A stretch of DNA of 64,000 nt. It comes from Bacillus xiapuensis (lineage in GTDB: Bacteria; Bacillota; Bacilli; Bacillales; Domibacillaceae). Location of the stretch: NCBI RefSeq assembly GCF_002797355.1, contig NZ_KZ454939.1, positions 1,025,828 to 1,089,827 on the forward strand, in the 5' to 3' direction. The first letter of the stretch is position 1, and every line of letters starts with the position of its first letter. A program made the translations under genes and the position numbers. A model generated the notes under the pieces. The model saw nothing but the letters and a program-made list of their open reading frames with translations, was not told the origin of the DNA and ran no database searches. Below are positions 24,626-34,452 of the stretch, piece after piece.

Positions 24626-26254
24626 ATGGAACTGGAGCAAGTTTCGATTCCGGCCATTAATCGGTTCGCTTCTCTTTACTTGAAGCAAGAAGCGCCCGTG
24701 ACGGACTTTTTTCATTATCAATTAACGCAGGAAGACAGCTATATCAATCGAGTGAGAGAGATTGAGGGCCGCACCTTCATGAGGAAGCCGCTTGCCGATT
24801 GCATAGAAACCTATATGAGCTCGCTTCCAGCGTCTACAGCCGTTCAAAATTCGCTCCGGAAGTTGCGGGAAGAACAATCGACAGTCGTAATCGGCGGACA
24901 GCAGGCGGGGCTGTTGACTGGACCGCTTTATACGATTCATAAAGTGATTTCCGTTCTTATTCTGGCGGCCAGAAAGGAGAAGGAATTAAAGATACCGGTT
25001 GTGCCGGTTTTTTGGATCGCTGGGGAGGACCATGACTTTTTAGAAGTCAATCATGTGTATATTAAGAACGCCAACAAAATAGAGAAGTTGGCTTATCCTG
25101 AACGGATATTGGAAAAACGGATGATCTCTGATATAGAATTTGATCATGCACAAATGAAGCTTTGGGCAGATAAGGTATTGAAGACGATGGAAGAAACGGA
25201 GCATACGAAGGATCTGCTGGCATTGATTCATGAAGCCATTGACGGCTCGCAGTCGATGACAGATTTTTTTGCAAGGCTCCTTCATACTTTGTTCAGCCAA
25301 TACGGACTATTATTAATTGATGCCGCCTATCCGCCTTTAAGGAAATTGGAGAGGCCTTTTTTCAAACAGCTGATTGAACAGGCTGGTGAAATTACTGATG
25401 AGGTAAAAAAGGCGCAAAAGATGGTTTCCGATTATGAGTTTCGTCCGGTGATCGGCTTAGATCATGCCGCTGCAAATATTTTTATTTATGAAAATCATGA
25501 GCGTATTTTATTAGAGTATGATCGCAGCTCCAACCGCTTTTACGGTAAGAATCAAGCAGTAGAATACGAAAAGGATGAGTTGCTTCATTTATTGGAGGAG
25601 CATCCGGAGAGATTCAGCAACAACGTAGTGACGCGGCCCCTTATGCAGGAATGGCTGTTTCCGACACTTGCTTTTATTGCTGGTCCCGGTGAAATTGCCT
25701 ATTGGGCAGAATTAAAGCAAGCTTTTGAACTGCTTGGAATGAAAATGCCCCCGATACAGGCGCGTTTGAATATAACGATCGCAGAACGCCATATTGCAGC
25801 TGATTTGCGTGACCTTGCCATCTCCTTGCCGCAGGCTGTGCGCAACGGAGTGGCTGCTGAACGAGAGGCGTTCTGGTCATCGATAAAAGATCAGCATTTT
25901 CACGAGTTGATTCAATCCGCTCAAGAGTCCTTAATGAAGCAATATCAAGCGATTGAAGAAAGAGCGCAAAACCTCCATAAAGGAGCGCTGCCGATCATAA
26001 ATAAGAATAAAGAGTTTCATCTGCAGCAGTTCCGGTTTTTAGAAAGAAAAACCGATAGCATGCTTGAAAGCAAGCATCAAGCGACTTTAAACAAATACGA
26101 CCGCATCCAGCAGGCGCTGAAGCCGGCGGGCTCCCCGCAGGAAAGGATCTGGAATATTTTCTATTATTTAAATAAATACGGACTGGCTTTTATCGAGGAT
26201 TTAATGAAGCTCGATTATTCATTCACTGGAGATCATCAGCTCATTAAAGTGTAA
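24626..26254 (+). CDS. bshC: Bacillithiol synthase BshC (putative cysteine-adding enzyme)
   Basis: Protein of 542 residues, the usual length. It carries the BshC signatures VVIGGQQAGLLTGPLYTIHKVIS near residue 95, PVFWIAGEDHDFLEVNH near 130 and FIAGPGEIAYWAELK near 355, and a C-terminal coiled coil (about 430-510) as in the crystal structure of the B. subtilis protein. It performs the last step of bacillithiol synthesis, adding cysteine to GlcN-malate. The start is ATG 24626 after AAAGGAAG. A hairpin terminator follows 75 bases after the stop. Confidence 0.95.
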   Translation: MELEQVSIPAINRFASLYLKQEAPVTDFFHYQLTQEDSYINRVREIEGRTFMRKPLADCIETYMSSLPASTAVQNSLRKLREEQSTVVIGGQQAGLLTGPLYTIHKVISVLILAARKEKELKIPVVPVFWIAGEDHDFLEVNHVYIKNANKIEKLAYPERILEKRMISDIEFDHAQMKLWADKVLKTMEETEHTKDLLALIHEAIDGSQSMTDFFARLLHTLFSQYGLLLIDAAYPPLRKLERPFFKQLIEQAGEITDEVKKAQKMVSDYEFRPVIGLDHAAANIFIYENHERILLEYDRSSNRFYGKNQAVEYEKDELLHLLEEHPERFSNNVVTRPLMQEWLFPTLAFIAGPGEIAYWAELKQAFELLGMKMPPIQARLNITIAERHIAADLRDLAISLPQAVRNGVAAEREAFWSSIKDQHFHELIQSAQESLMKQYQAIEERAQNLHKGALPIINKNKEFHLQQFRFLERKTDSMLESKHQATLNKYDRIQQALKPAGSPQERIWNIFYYLNKYGLAFIEDLMKLDYSFTGDHQLIKV

Positions 26255-26328
26255 TTGGTTAAAGGCTTTTTGCCGTCAGTCATTGAACAGTAAGCATTAA
26301 ATTTCACCACTCCCGCGAAAGAAGACAG

Positions 26329-26378
26329 GGTTGTCCCGAAAGTCGGTTTCACCGGCTTTTGAGGACAGCCTCTTTTTT
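26329..26378 (+). terminator. Terminator after bshC
   Basis: Outer stem GGTTGTCC/GGACAGCC and inner stem AAGTCGGT/ACCGGCTT, followed by TCTTTTTTAT. Confidence 0.8.
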
Positions 26379-26394
26379 ATGGGGAGAAATTCAT

Positions 26395-26604
26395 TGAAAT
26401 ACAAATTGCCGGCATCTGAAAAAGTGATTCAGCTGTTTTTTGAGAATGAACATAATTTTACAGGGAGAGCGGTCTCGTTGTCGATCGGTCCAATATTATG
26501 GAAGAAAAACTAAAAAAAAACAGATGAAAAACTGCTTGAGAAAGCAGGGGAACAGCCGCTTCTGCCGAATGTTAAAATAGTGGAGAAAAGTGGGGGGATG
26601 TGGT
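26395..26604 (+). pseudogene. Possible frameshifted small gene before mraZ
   Basis: After the bshC terminator a GGGGAGAA SD precedes TTG 26395, which opens MKYKLPASEKVIQLFFENEHNFTG. That frame stops at 26513. A second frame reads NIMEEKLKKK from about 26490 into a run of nine A (26512-26520) and stops soon after; with one extra A it would continue through DEKLLEKAGEQPLLPNVKI to a TAA near 26604. The codons look protein-like but I recognise no family. It could be a decayed gene, a sequencing slip in the A run, or chance. Confidence 0.25.
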
Positions 26605-26624
26605 AAAGTAAGGGGAGAAAGTGG
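26580..26624 (+). promoter_or_regulatory. Candidate MraZ operator: helically phased GTGG repeats
   Basis: GTGG occurs at 26580, 26590, 26600 and 26621, one or two helical turns apart, with AAAGTGG at 26587 and 26618 and AAAGTAA at 26605. MraZ proteins of other bacteria bind short G-rich direct repeats (TGGGN or AAAGTG type) before their own gene. A TAAAAT at 26573-26578 could be the -10. The operator role is inferred. Confidence 0.5.
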
Positions 26625-26634
26625 GGGAGTCGGG

Positions 26635-27066
26635 ATGTTCAAGGGTGAATTCCATCATAACATTGATGCAAAGGGCCGTTTGATCATACCGGCTAAGCTT
26701 CGAGAGCCTCTTGGTGAATGGTTTGTGCTCACTAGAGGACTTGACGAGTGCTTATTTGGTTACCCTATGGAAGAGTGGAAGGTGCTGGAGGAGAAAATGA
26801 AGGCACTGCCGCTTACCAAGAAAGACGCCCGGGCTTTTACCCGATTCTTCTTTTCCGGAGCGTGTGATTGTGAATTGGATAAACAAGGAAGGGTCAATCT
26901 TCCCGCCAACTTGCTGAAATATGCGCAACTGCAAAAAGAATGCGTGATTATTGGCGTATCCAACCGAATAGAAATATGGAGCAAGTCCAAGTGGGAAGAA
27001 TATTTCGCGCAATCGGAAGAATCCTTTTCTGAAATAGCAGAGAACATGATTGATTTTGACATTTAG
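26635..27066 (+). CDS. mraZ: Transcriptional regulator / nucleoid protein MraZ
   Basis: Protein of 143 residues with two AbrB-like swapped-hairpin halves, each carrying the DxxGR motif: [16 protein letters not shown] near residue 10 and [17 protein letters not shown] near 80. MraZ opens the division and cell wall cluster and in other bacteria represses it by binding repeats before the operon. The start is ATG 26635 after GTGGGGGAG, giving [15 protein letters not shown]. rsmH follows after 22 bases. Confidence 0.95.
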   Translation: MFKGEFHHNIDAKGRLIIPAKLREPLGEWFVLTRGLDECLFGYPMEEWKVLEEKMKALPLTKKDARAFTRFFFSGACDCELDKQGRVNLPANLLKYAQLQKECVIIGVSNRIEIWSKSKWEEYFAQSEESFSEIAENMIDFDI

Positions 27067-27088
27067 CAATTGATTGGAATGGTGACAC

Positions 27089-28054
27089 ATGAATTTTGAA
27101 CATACAACTGTATTATTAAAAGAAACGGTAGAAGGACTTAATATTCAGCCGAATGGCGTGTACGTGGATTGCACGCTTGGAGGGGCGGGACACAGTGAAT
27201 ATTTGCTGTCGCTGCTTGGTGAAGGCGGGAAGCTGTATGCTTTTGACCAAGATGAAACAGCGATTCATCATGCCAAGGAAAGGCTGGCCCGCTTTGGAGA
27301 CCGAGTAACCTTCATTAGAAGCAATTTTAAATATATAAAGGAAGAGCTTCTGCAGCTTGGGGTAGAGCGGGTGGACGGTGTGTTGTATGATCTCGGCGTT
27401 TCTTCTCCTCAGCTGGACACGCCGGAGAGAGGATTTAGCTATCATCATGATGCTCCTCTTGATATGCGGATGGATTTAACCGGAGGAGTCAGCGCGTACG
27501 ATGTCGTGAATCACTGGCCTTATGAGAAGCTGGTGCGAACATTCTTTCAATACGGAGAAGAAAAGTTCTCCAAGCAGATTGCCCGCAAAATCGAAGCCGC
27601 CCGGGAGAAGAAACCGATTCAAACGACGGGAGAGCTCGTCGAATTGATTAAAGAGGGCATTCCGGCCCCGGCCCGAAGAAAGGGAGGGCATCCAGCAAAG
27701 CGGGTATTTCAAGCGATCCGCATTGCTGTGAATGATGAGTTAGGCGTGTTTGAAGAGTCCTTGCGTCAATCGATCAGCCTGCTGAAAACGCAAGGCAGAA
27801 TCAGTGTCATTACATTCCATTCCCTGGAAGACCGGATTTGTAAAACGATTTTTAAAGAAGCAAGCAAAGGTCCAGATTTGCCTCCCGGCTTGCCCGTCAT
27901 CCCTGACGAGTATCAGCCTGAATTGAAATTGATTACAAGAAAGCCGATTATGCCATCTGATGAAGAATTACAGCTTAATAATCGAGCGCGTTCAGCCAAG
28001 CTGCGAATAGCGGAAAAAATATCAATGAAAAAACAAGGGGGAAAACATGGATAA
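27089..28054 (+). CDS. rsmH: 16S rRNA (cytosine1402-N4)-methyltransferase
   Basis: Protein of 321 residues (MraW). The N-terminus [15 protein letters not shown] is diagnostic; the SAM site is [15 protein letters not shown] near residue 28, and family motifs are [35 protein letters not shown] and [10 protein letters not shown]. It methylates C1402 in the ribosomal P site. Its 3' end overlaps ftsL by eight bases, indicating coupled translation. Confidence 0.97.
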   Translation: MNFEHTTVLLKETVEGLNIQPNGVYVDCTLGGAGHSEYLLSLLGEGGKLYAFDQDETAIHHAKERLARFGDRVTFIRSNFKYIKEELLQLGVERVDGVLYDLGVSSPQLDTPERGFSYHHDAPLDMRMDLTGGVSAYDVVNHWPYEKLVRTFFQYGEEKFSKQIARKIEAAREKKPIQTTGELVELIKEGIPAPARRKGGHPAKRVFQAIRIAVNDELGVFEESLRQSISLLKTQGRISVITFHSLEDRICKTIFKEASKGPDLPPGLPVIPDEYQPELKLITRKPIMPSDEELQLNNRARSAKLRIAEKISMKKQGGKHG

Positions 28055-28403
28055 TCTAGCAAAGAAGCAATCGGTGAAATACAGCTCCGATTCGGCCGTA
28101 CATAGGAGTGTCAAACAAGAAAAGAAGAAGTGGTTTACGCCAGGAGAAAAAATTCTTTTTCTGGCATTTGCCTTACTGATCTGCTTTATGGGAGCGAAAG
28201 TCGTTTCCACGCAAGCCGCTTTATATGAAATTAACAAAGATATACAGGATGTTGAACTGCAAGTTAAAGAGCAGCAGAAAGTGAATCGCGACCTGGAGGT
28301 TCAAGTCAGCGAAGAAAGTACATACGAGAAAATTTGGAAGCGAGCGAAAGAGCTTGGATTAGATTTAAGTGAACAAAATATTAAGGTTGTGCAGCCCAAA
28401 TGA
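28047..28403 (+). CDS. ftsL: Cell division protein FtsL
   Basis: Bitopic membrane protein of 118 residues: a basic cytoplasmic N-terminus with [26 protein letters not shown] (transmembrane helix about 35-55), then a leucine-zipper-like coiled coil (60-100) outside the membrane. FtsL joins DivIC and DivIB in the divisome and is short-lived in B. subtilis. Its start lies inside the end of rsmH and its stop overlaps pbpB (ATGA). Confidence 0.92.
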   Translation: MDNLAKKQSVKYSSDSAVHRSVKQEKKKWFTPGEKILFLAFALLICFMGAKVVSTQAALYEINKDIQDVELQVKEQQKVNRDLEVQVSEESTYEKIWKRAKELGLDLSEQNIKVVQPK

Positions 28404-30574
28404 ACGAAAACCGAAAAAATATGAAAAGAGGAGCAGCGATATTATTTGTAATATTCGCCCTGCTCTTTTTTGTCTTATTTATCCGCTTTCTGTTTATTCA
28501 AGTTACTGGAAAAGCAGATGGACACTCATTAAAAAATGAAGCTTTGCATAAATATTTGAAAACGGACGTGCTTGAAGCCAAAAGAGGTGCGATTTATGAC
28601 CGGCATGGGACAGTCATTGCAGAAGACACAACTTCTTTCACGATGGCAGCGATATTAGATCCGTCTATGACGACGAATCCGAAAAAGCCGAAGCATGTCA
28701 CCAATCCGGAAAAAACCGCCAAAGTGCTAGCTAAATATATTGATATGGAGGAAGACGAGATTCTTGTAAAGCTGAGAAAAAAAGGTGCGTTTCAGGTGGA
28801 GTTTGGAAAGGCGGGCCGTGATTTGTCCAACAAAACCAAAAAAGCCATCGAAAAAGAAAAACTGCCGGGAATCATCTTTCAGCGGGATTCTAAGCGTTTT
28901 TATCCGAACGGCAAATTCGCCTCTCACTTAGTCGGCTTTACGCAAAAGCCAGAAGAAAAAAGGGGAAGCAATACCGTCGGACAATTGGGAATAGAAGAAG
29001 GGTATGAAAAATATTTAAAGGGAAAAAACGGAAAAATACAGTATAAAAGTGATCTCTGGGGATATTTGCTGCCGGGAAAGAAAGAGATGGTGGAAGAGCC
29101 GGACCACGGTGATCATATTTACTTGACAATCGATACGAAAATCCAAACCTTTTTAGAGGATGCTTTAAATGATGTGGAGCAGCAGCACAATCCGGGTAAA
29201 GCGTTTGGAATTGTCGCCGACGCCAAAACGGGAAAGATCTTAGCGATGAGCCAGCGTCCGACGTTTCACCCTGGCACGAAGGAGGGGCTCGGCGATAACT
29301 GGCAAAATGACCTTGTGGAGTATTCCTATGAGCCTGGCTCCACCTTCAAGATCTTTACATTGGCCGCAGCCATTGAGGAAGGTGTATTTCATCCGGATGA
29401 ACAATACAAGTCAGGGCGTTATAAAGTAGGAAGAAACTCGATCGGTGATCATAATTATGGCGCCGGCTGGGGGAATATCAGCTTTTTAGAAGGGGTCCAG
29501 CGTTCATCTAATGTGGCGATGGCGTACTTGCTGGAAAAAATGGGCCCAGAGGTATTCCGCCAATATTTAGAGGACTTTCACTTTGGCAAGAAAACAGGAA
29601 TTGGATTACGGAACGAAGCGGCAGGAAGTATTTTATACCGCTATCCAATTGAGCAAGTGACCACCTCATTCGGACAAGGTAGTACGACGACCGCTTTGCA
29701 ATTGATTCAAGCCGCGACAGCTGTGGCGAATGATGGGAAGATGATGAAGCCATACGTCATTGATCAAATAGTGGATGACCGGACGAAGGAGGCGCTCGTG
29801 AAACATAAGCCAAAGGTTGTGGGTGAACCGATTTCTAAAGACACAGCCAAGCAAGTTCGAGATATCCTCGGCACGGTCGTAACCGGAGAACACGGGACAG
29901 GAAAAGACTACAAAATTCAAGGATATGAAGTTGCAGGCAAAACGGGGACAGCGCAAATGCCTAATCCCAATGGAGGGTATTTGCAGGGGGCTAATGATTA
30001 TATTTACTCGTTTTTGGGCATGGCTCCCAAAGATAACCCACAGCTGATTGTGTATGCAGCCGTTGCCCAGCCCAAGCTTAAATCAGGGACAGGTTCCGAA
30101 GCGGTTGCCCAAATATTTAATCCTGTGATGAGAAACAGTCTGCAGTATTTGAATATTAAGCCGAAACAAACCGTAGAAGCCAAGACGATTCAGGTAAAAG
30201 ATTGGCGTGATAAAGAATTGGATGAAGCTGTGAAAGCGATGAAAGCAGAGGGAGCTGAACCGATTGTAATGGGGAAAGGCAAGAAAGTGAAAGGGCAGCT
30301 TCCGGGTCCTGGAACCTCCATGCTTCAAGGGGAAAAGTTGCTGTTCACAGCAGAAGGAGAAGCGGTCATGCCCGATCTCACTTCTTGGTCTTTACGGGAC
30401 GTTATGAAGGCGGCCCAGCTGCTTGATCTGAAGGTTAGCTTTTCAGGAGAAGGCTACGTAAAAAGCCAAAATATTAAGCCGGGCACCCCTTTGAAAAAGG
30501 CAAGAAAATTAATCATAAAATTGGACAAACAACCGCAAAAAACACCGGCTGATAAACGAGAGGAAGAACAGTAA
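28400..30574 (+). CDS. pbpB: Penicillin-binding protein 2B (septal transpeptidase)
   Basis: Class B PBP of 724 residues that crosslinks septal peptidoglycan. It has a membrane anchor (12-33), a dimerisation domain with RGAIYDRHGTVIAED, and a transpeptidase domain with YEPGSTFKIFT (active Ser near 310), SSN in RSSNVAMA and KTGTAQMPN. Two PASTA repeats at the C-terminus (about 595-715) end in a charged tail. The start overlaps the ftsL stop by four bases. A terminator follows, so spoVD is a separate unit. Confidence 0.95.
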   Translation: MNENRKNMKRGAAILFVIFALLFFVLFIRFLFIQVTGKADGHSLKNEALHKYLKTDVLEAKRGAIYDRHGTVIAEDTTSFTMAAILDPSMTTNPKKPKHVTNPEKTAKVLAKYIDMEEDEILVKLRKKGAFQVEFGKAGRDLSNKTKKAIEKEKLPGIIFQRDSKRFYPNGKFASHLVGFTQKPEEKRGSNTVGQLGIEEGYEKYLKGKNGKIQYKSDLWGYLLPGKKEMVEEPDHGDHIYLTIDTKIQTFLEDALNDVEQQHNPGKAFGIVADAKTGKILAMSQRPTFHPGTKEGLGDNWQNDLVEYSYEPGSTFKIFTLAAAIEEGVFHPDEQYKSGRYKVGRNSIGDHNYGAGWGNISFLEGVQRSSNVAMAYLLEKMGPEVFRQYLEDFHFGKKTGIGLRNEAAGSILYRYPIEQVTTSFGQGSTTTALQLIQAATAVANDGKMMKPYVIDQIVDDRTKEALVKHKPKVVGEPISKDTAKQVRDILGTVVTGEHGTGKDYKIQGYEVAGKTGTAQMPNPNGGYLQGANDYIYSFLGMAPKDNPQLIVYAAVAQPKLKSGTGSEAVAQIFNPVMRNSLQYLNIKPKQTVEAKTIQVKDWRDKELDEAVKAMKAEGAEPIVMGKGKKVKGQLPGPGTSMLQGEKLLFTAEGEAVMPDLTSWSLRDVMKAAQLLDLKVSFSGEGYVKSQNIKPGTPLKKARKLIIKLDKQPQKTPADKREEEQ

Positions 30575-30616
30575 CGAATCGGGGAGGCCGGGACAAAAGA
30601 TTTTCAGCTGATAAAA

Positions 30617-30678
30617 AAGCCGAACTATTATTTAGAGCTCTTATTTAGAGTTTCGTAATAGTTCGGTTTTATTTTTTT
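30617..30678 (+). terminator. Terminator after pbpB
   Basis: AAGCCGAACTATTA (30617-30630) pairs with TAATAGTTCGGTTT (30656-30669), followed by a long T run. It separates vegetative pbpB from sporulation gene spoVD. Confidence 0.85.
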
Positions 30679-30753
30679 ATGGTTCATCGTGTTTTGCAAG
30701 AATACTATGCTTCGGCTTTCATGACAGCCAATATAGCTATGCTCCAGGCTCTC

Positions 30754-30781
30754 TCATATTTCAGCTTGTCCTGCATATATT
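30754..30781 (+). promoter_or_regulatory. Sigma-E promoter for spoVD
   Basis: TCATATT (30754-30760, full match to KMATATT), 13 bases, CATATATT (30774-30781, 7/8 to CATACANT). It starts 54 bases before the spoVD start codon. spoVD is a known sigma-E gene in B. subtilis. Confidence 0.8.
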
Positions 30782-30807
30782 GATTGAGAATGGAAGGGGG
30801 AGACAAG

Positions 30808-32724
30808 TTGAAGAAAGTATCAGCTGTCACAGTCAGAAAGCGGCTTGTTTTTATCATGCTGGCGGGATTGGCGGTCTTTTCAATTATCGCTGTTCGTCTT
30901 GGCTATGTGCAGTTTGCTTTAGGGGATGATCTGACGGATAAAGCGCAGAATTTATGGAGCCGCAATATACCATTCGAACCTGAAAGAGGGAAGATCACTG
31001 ATCGAAATGGAGAAGCTCTGGCAGAGAATAAAAGTGCTCCCACCGTTTATGTCGTGCCGCGCCAAATTGAAAACCCGCAGGAAGCCGCAAAAAAACTAGC
31101 CGGTGTGTTACAGATTTCCGAACAAAAAGCATATAATCATCTGACGAAAAAAACGTCCTTGGAAAGAATCCATCCTGAAGGGAGGAAAATTTCCTTTGAA
31201 AAAGCAGAAGAAGTAAGAAACTTAGGCATTAAAGGAGTATATATTGCGGAAGATTCCAAGAGACATTATCCCTTGGGCAAAAGCCTTGCTCATGTGTTGG
31301 GATTTGCTGGGATCGATAATCAGGGCTTGATGGGCCTTGAAGCATACTACAATAAAGAATTAAGCGGAGAAAAGGGAGCGATGCGTTTCTTTTCAGATGC
31401 GAAAGGGAAAAGAATGCCGCAAATGCCAGACGGGTATACCCCTCCTAAAGATGGACTGGACTTAAGGCTGACGATTGATTCCCGAATACAAACCATCGTT
31501 GAACGGGAGCTTGATATTGCAGAAGCGGCCTACAAGCCGGATGGAGCAATCACCATTGCGATGAATCCAAAAAACGGTGAAATATTAGCGATGGCGAGCA
31601 GACCATCCTTCCATCCTGAGAAATTTCAGAAGGTATCCCCGGAAATTTATAATCGGAATCTGCCGATTTGGAGTACTTATGAGCCGGGCTCTACCTTTAA
31701 GATTATTACCCTTGCTGCGGCCTTGGAAGAAAAAAAGGTCGATTTATATAAAGACCATTTTCATGATCCCGGTTTTGTGAAGGTAGGGGGAGCAGCTCTT
31801 AAATGCTGGAAGCGGGGAGGGCATGGGCATCAATCTTTCCTGGAAGTTGTGGAAAATTCCTGCAACCCGGGCTTTGTGTCGTTAGGTGAACGTCTCGGAA
31901 AGAAACAGCTGTTCCAGTACATCCGCAACTTCGGTTTTGGCGAGAAAACAGGCATAGATTTGCAAGGTGAAGGAAAGGGGATTCTGTTTGACTTAAAACG
32001 AGTCGGCCCTGTGGAGCAGGCAACGACGGCATTTGGGCAAGGCGTGGCTGTTACACCGATTCAGCAAGTGACGGCTGTATCAGCGGCCGTCAACGGCGGG
32101 CTTCTCTACAAGCCTTACGTAGCGAAGGAGCTTGTGGATCCGGCTACAGGGAAAGTGATCAAGCGTCAAACCCCCGCAGTGAAACGGCGCGTGATTTCTT
32201 CAGAGACATCGAGGAAAATCCGCTTTGCCTTAGAAAGTGTAGTAGCAAAAGGAACGGGAAGGAATGCGTTTGTAGAAGGCTATCGAGTGGGAGGGAAAAC
32301 TGGAACCGCCCAAAAGGCTAAAGGCGGCCGCTATCTTGAGAACAACCATATTGTATCTTTTATTGGAGTGGCTCCCGCGGATGATCCGCAGCTGGTCATT
32401 TATACAGCGATCGACAACCCGAAAGGCATCGTTCAGTTTGGAGGAACGGTCGCTGCGCCGATTGTGGGGAGAATGATGGAAGACAGCCTTCAGGTACTCG
32501 ATGTTCAGCCTCGAAAAAAACAGATCGAGAAAGAGGTTCAGTGGAATGATCCGCGAATTGTTGAAGTTCCTGATTTCAGCGGTATGACCAGAAAAGAATT
32601 AGCGCAGCAATTGTATGACTTTAAGCTTGAAATAACAGGAAACGGAACAAAGGTTGTGCAGCAATCACCGCTGCCGGGGGCAAAGGTAGAATCAGGAGCG
32701 TCCGTTCGATTGTATTTCAACTAA
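30808..32724 (+). CDS. spoVD: Stage V sporulation protein D (spore cortex class B PBP)
   Basis: Protein of 638 residues, close to B. subtilis SpoVD. An N-terminal anchor (VRKRLVFIMLAGLAVFSIIAV) precedes a dimerisation domain and a transpeptidase domain with YEPGSTFKIITLAAALEE (active Ser), SCNPGFVSLGERLG (SxN) and KTGTAQKAKGG; one PASTA repeat closes the protein. It makes spore cortex peptidoglycan with SpoVE. The start is TTG 30808 after GAAGGGGGAG; the upstream ATG at 30790 lies before the SD. Confidence 0.95.
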   Translation: MKKVSAVTVRKRLVFIMLAGLAVFSIIAVRLGYVQFALGDDLTDKAQNLWSRNIPFEPERGKITDRNGEALAENKSAPTVYVVPRQIENPQEAAKKLAGVLQISEQKAYNHLTKKTSLERIHPEGRKISFEKAEEVRNLGIKGVYIAEDSKRHYPLGKSLAHVLGFAGIDNQGLMGLEAYYNKELSGEKGAMRFFSDAKGKRMPQMPDGYTPPKDGLDLRLTIDSRIQTIVERELDIAEAAYKPDGAITIAMNPKNGEILAMASRPSFHPEKFQKVSPEIYNRNLPIWSTYEPGSTFKIITLAAALEEKKVDLYKDHFHDPGFVKVGGAALKCWKRGGHGHQSFLEVVENSCNPGFVSLGERLGKKQLFQYIRNFGFGEKTGIDLQGEGKGILFDLKRVGPVEQATTAFGQGVAVTPIQQVTAVSAAVNGGLLYKPYVAKELVDPATGKVIKRQTPAVKRRVISSETSRKIRFALESVVAKGTGRNAFVEGYRVGGKTGTAQKAKGGRYLENNHIVSFIGVAPADDPQLVIYTAIDNPKGIVQFGGTVAAPIVGRMMEDSLQVLDVQPRKKQIEKEVQWNDPRIVEVPDFSGMTRKELAQQLYDFKLEITGNGTKVVQQSPLPGAKVESGASVRLYFN

Positions 32725-32898
32725 GCGTTGCTGCTCCTGAATGCAAAAACAGCAGCCCTGTCCTTTCATTGGCGGGGCTTCCCGTTTTGTTCTGCAAACT
32801 TTTTTGAAAAACCGCGACTAAAAAATCATGCACAATCAAGAAATTGTGGTAACATGGTCGATGTGTGCGCGGAAAAGAAGTCGCATCCACCGCTTTTT

Positions 32899-32928
32899 TT
32901 GTTAAAATAATAGGGGTAGATCTATACT
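32899..32928 (+). promoter_or_regulatory. Candidate sigma-A promoter for murE
   Basis: TTGTTA (32899-32904), 18 bases, TATACT (32923-32928), 42 bases before murE. It would let murE, mraY and murD be made without read-through from the sporulation gene spoVD. Confidence 0.5.
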
Positions 32929-32970
32929 GAATTATACATATGTCAGCGGCACAGAAAGGATTGAAAAAAA

Positions 32971-34449
32971 GTGAAACTCATGGACTTATTAAAGTCAATT
33001 CCTTTTTATCAAATGGAAGGCAGTGCCAATCCAGAGGTATTGTCAATTGAAAATGATCATCGGAAAATAGAAAAGGGAGCACTCTTTATTTGTATAAAGG
33101 GCTATACGTTTGATGGGCACGAGGTGGCGCAGGAAGCGGTCCATAAGGGGGCTGCGGCTGTGGTCGCCGAGCATCCTGTTCATGTATCAGGCGCTCCGGT
33201 GATTTTGGTTTCTGATACGAAACGAGCGATGGCAGCCCTGGCTAATCGCTTTTATGAATCGCCGACGAGTCGGCTAAGATTAATCGGCGTTACCGGAACA
33301 AACGGAAAGACGACCACCAGTCATTTGCTGAGTGAAGTATTTCAGGCAGCGGGAGAAACGACGGGCTTGATCGGCACAATGTATATGAAAATTGGCGAAG
33401 AGGTCCTGGATACGAAGAATACAACCCCTGAGAGCTTAACTCTTCAGAAAACATTTAAGAAAATGGTTGATCAGGGGGTGACGACTGCCGTAATGGAAGT
33501 TTCTTCGCATGCTTTATACGAGGGGCGCGTCTGGGGATGTGATTATGATATAGCGGTGTTTACGAACTTGACTCAGGACCATTTAGACTTCCACAAAACA
33601 ATGGAAAACTATCGGGCGGCGAAAGGCCTGCTTTTCTCGCGGCTCGGCAACACCTATTCAACTGAACGTCCGAAATTCGCTGTGCTAAACCGAGATGATG
33701 AAGCTTCAGCTAGTTATGAAAAAGCAACAGCTGCTCATATTGTGACTTACGGAATTGACCATGAAGCCATGTTCAGAGCCCGTGATATAAGGCTGACAGC
33801 GGCGGGAACGGAATTTGTACTCGATTATCCGGGCGGCAAAAGAGTAATGAAGACTCAACTTGCCGGCAAATTTAACGTATATAATGTTTTGGCTGCCGTC
33901 TCAGCCGCTTACGCTGCCGGAATTGATGTGGATGAGTCCGCAGCGGCAATCGAGCAAATTAAAGGGGTAGCGGGCCGATTTGAGCTTGTGCCGAACGATC
34001 AGGGGGTTGCGGTGATCGTTGATTACGCCCACACTCCGGACAGCTTGATTAATGTATTGAAGACGGTTCAGCCATTAACGGCCGGCAAAGTGTTCACGGT
34101 AATCGGATGCGGAGGCGATCGGGACAAAACAAAGCGGCCATTAATGGCGCAAGCCGCATGTGAATTTTCGGACGTGTCCATCTTCACTTCTGATAATCCA
34201 AGAAGTGAAGATCCGCTTTCCATTTTGAAAGATATGGAGGCGGGTGTAAAGGATAAGTCTTATCAGGTGATTGCTGACCGCAAGAAAGCCATTGGCTATG
34301 CTATACGCGAAGCTCAAGCGGGTGACGCGGTTGTCATTGCCGGAAAAGGGCATGAGACGTATCAGATCATCGGTGAACACGTACTGGACTTTGATGACCG
34401 GACAGTGGCAAAAGAAGCGTTGGCACGTCGGAAGAAAGAGGAGAACTAA
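32971..34449 (+). CDS. murE: UDP-MurNAc-tripeptide synthetase (meso-DAP adding)
   Basis: Mur ligase of 492 residues. The ATP loop is [15 protein letters not shown] near residue 110, the carbamylated-lysine region is [17 protein letters not shown], and the substrate motif is DNPRSEDP near 410, which specifies meso-diaminopimelate rather than lysine. It therefore makes A1-gamma peptidoglycan precursors. The start is GTG 32971 after AAAGGA, giving MKLMDLL as in relatives. mraY follows after three bases. Confidence 0.96.
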   Translation: MKLMDLLKSIPFYQMEGSANPEVLSIENDHRKIEKGALFICIKGYTFDGHEVAQEAVHKGAAAVVAEHPVHVSGAPVILVSDTKRAMAALANRFYESPTSRLRLIGVTGTNGKTTTSHLLSEVFQAAGETTGLIGTMYMKIGEEVLDTKNTTPESLTLQKTFKKMVDQGVTTAVMEVSSHALYEGRVWGCDYDIAVFTNLTQDHLDFHKTMENYRAAKGLLFSRLGNTYSTERPKFAVLNRDDEASASYEKATAAHIVTYGIDHEAMFRARDIRLTAAGTEFVLDYPGGKRVMKTQLAGKFNVYNVLAAVSAAYAAGIDVDESAAAIEQIKGVAGRFELVPNDQGVAVIVDYAHTPDSLINVLKTVQPLTAGKVFTVIGCGGDRDKTKRPLMAQAACEFSDVSIFTSDNPRSEDPLSILKDMEAGVKDKSYQVIADRKKAIGYAIREAQAGDAVVIAGKGHETYQIIGEHVLDFDDRTVAKEALARRKKEEN

Positions 34450-34452
34450 CAA

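Noticed and set aside
26331-26394. Upstream part of the 60-codon frame before mraZ
   Set aside because: It lies within the bshC terminator hairpin; only the part after the SD at 26382 was kept as a doubtful remnant.
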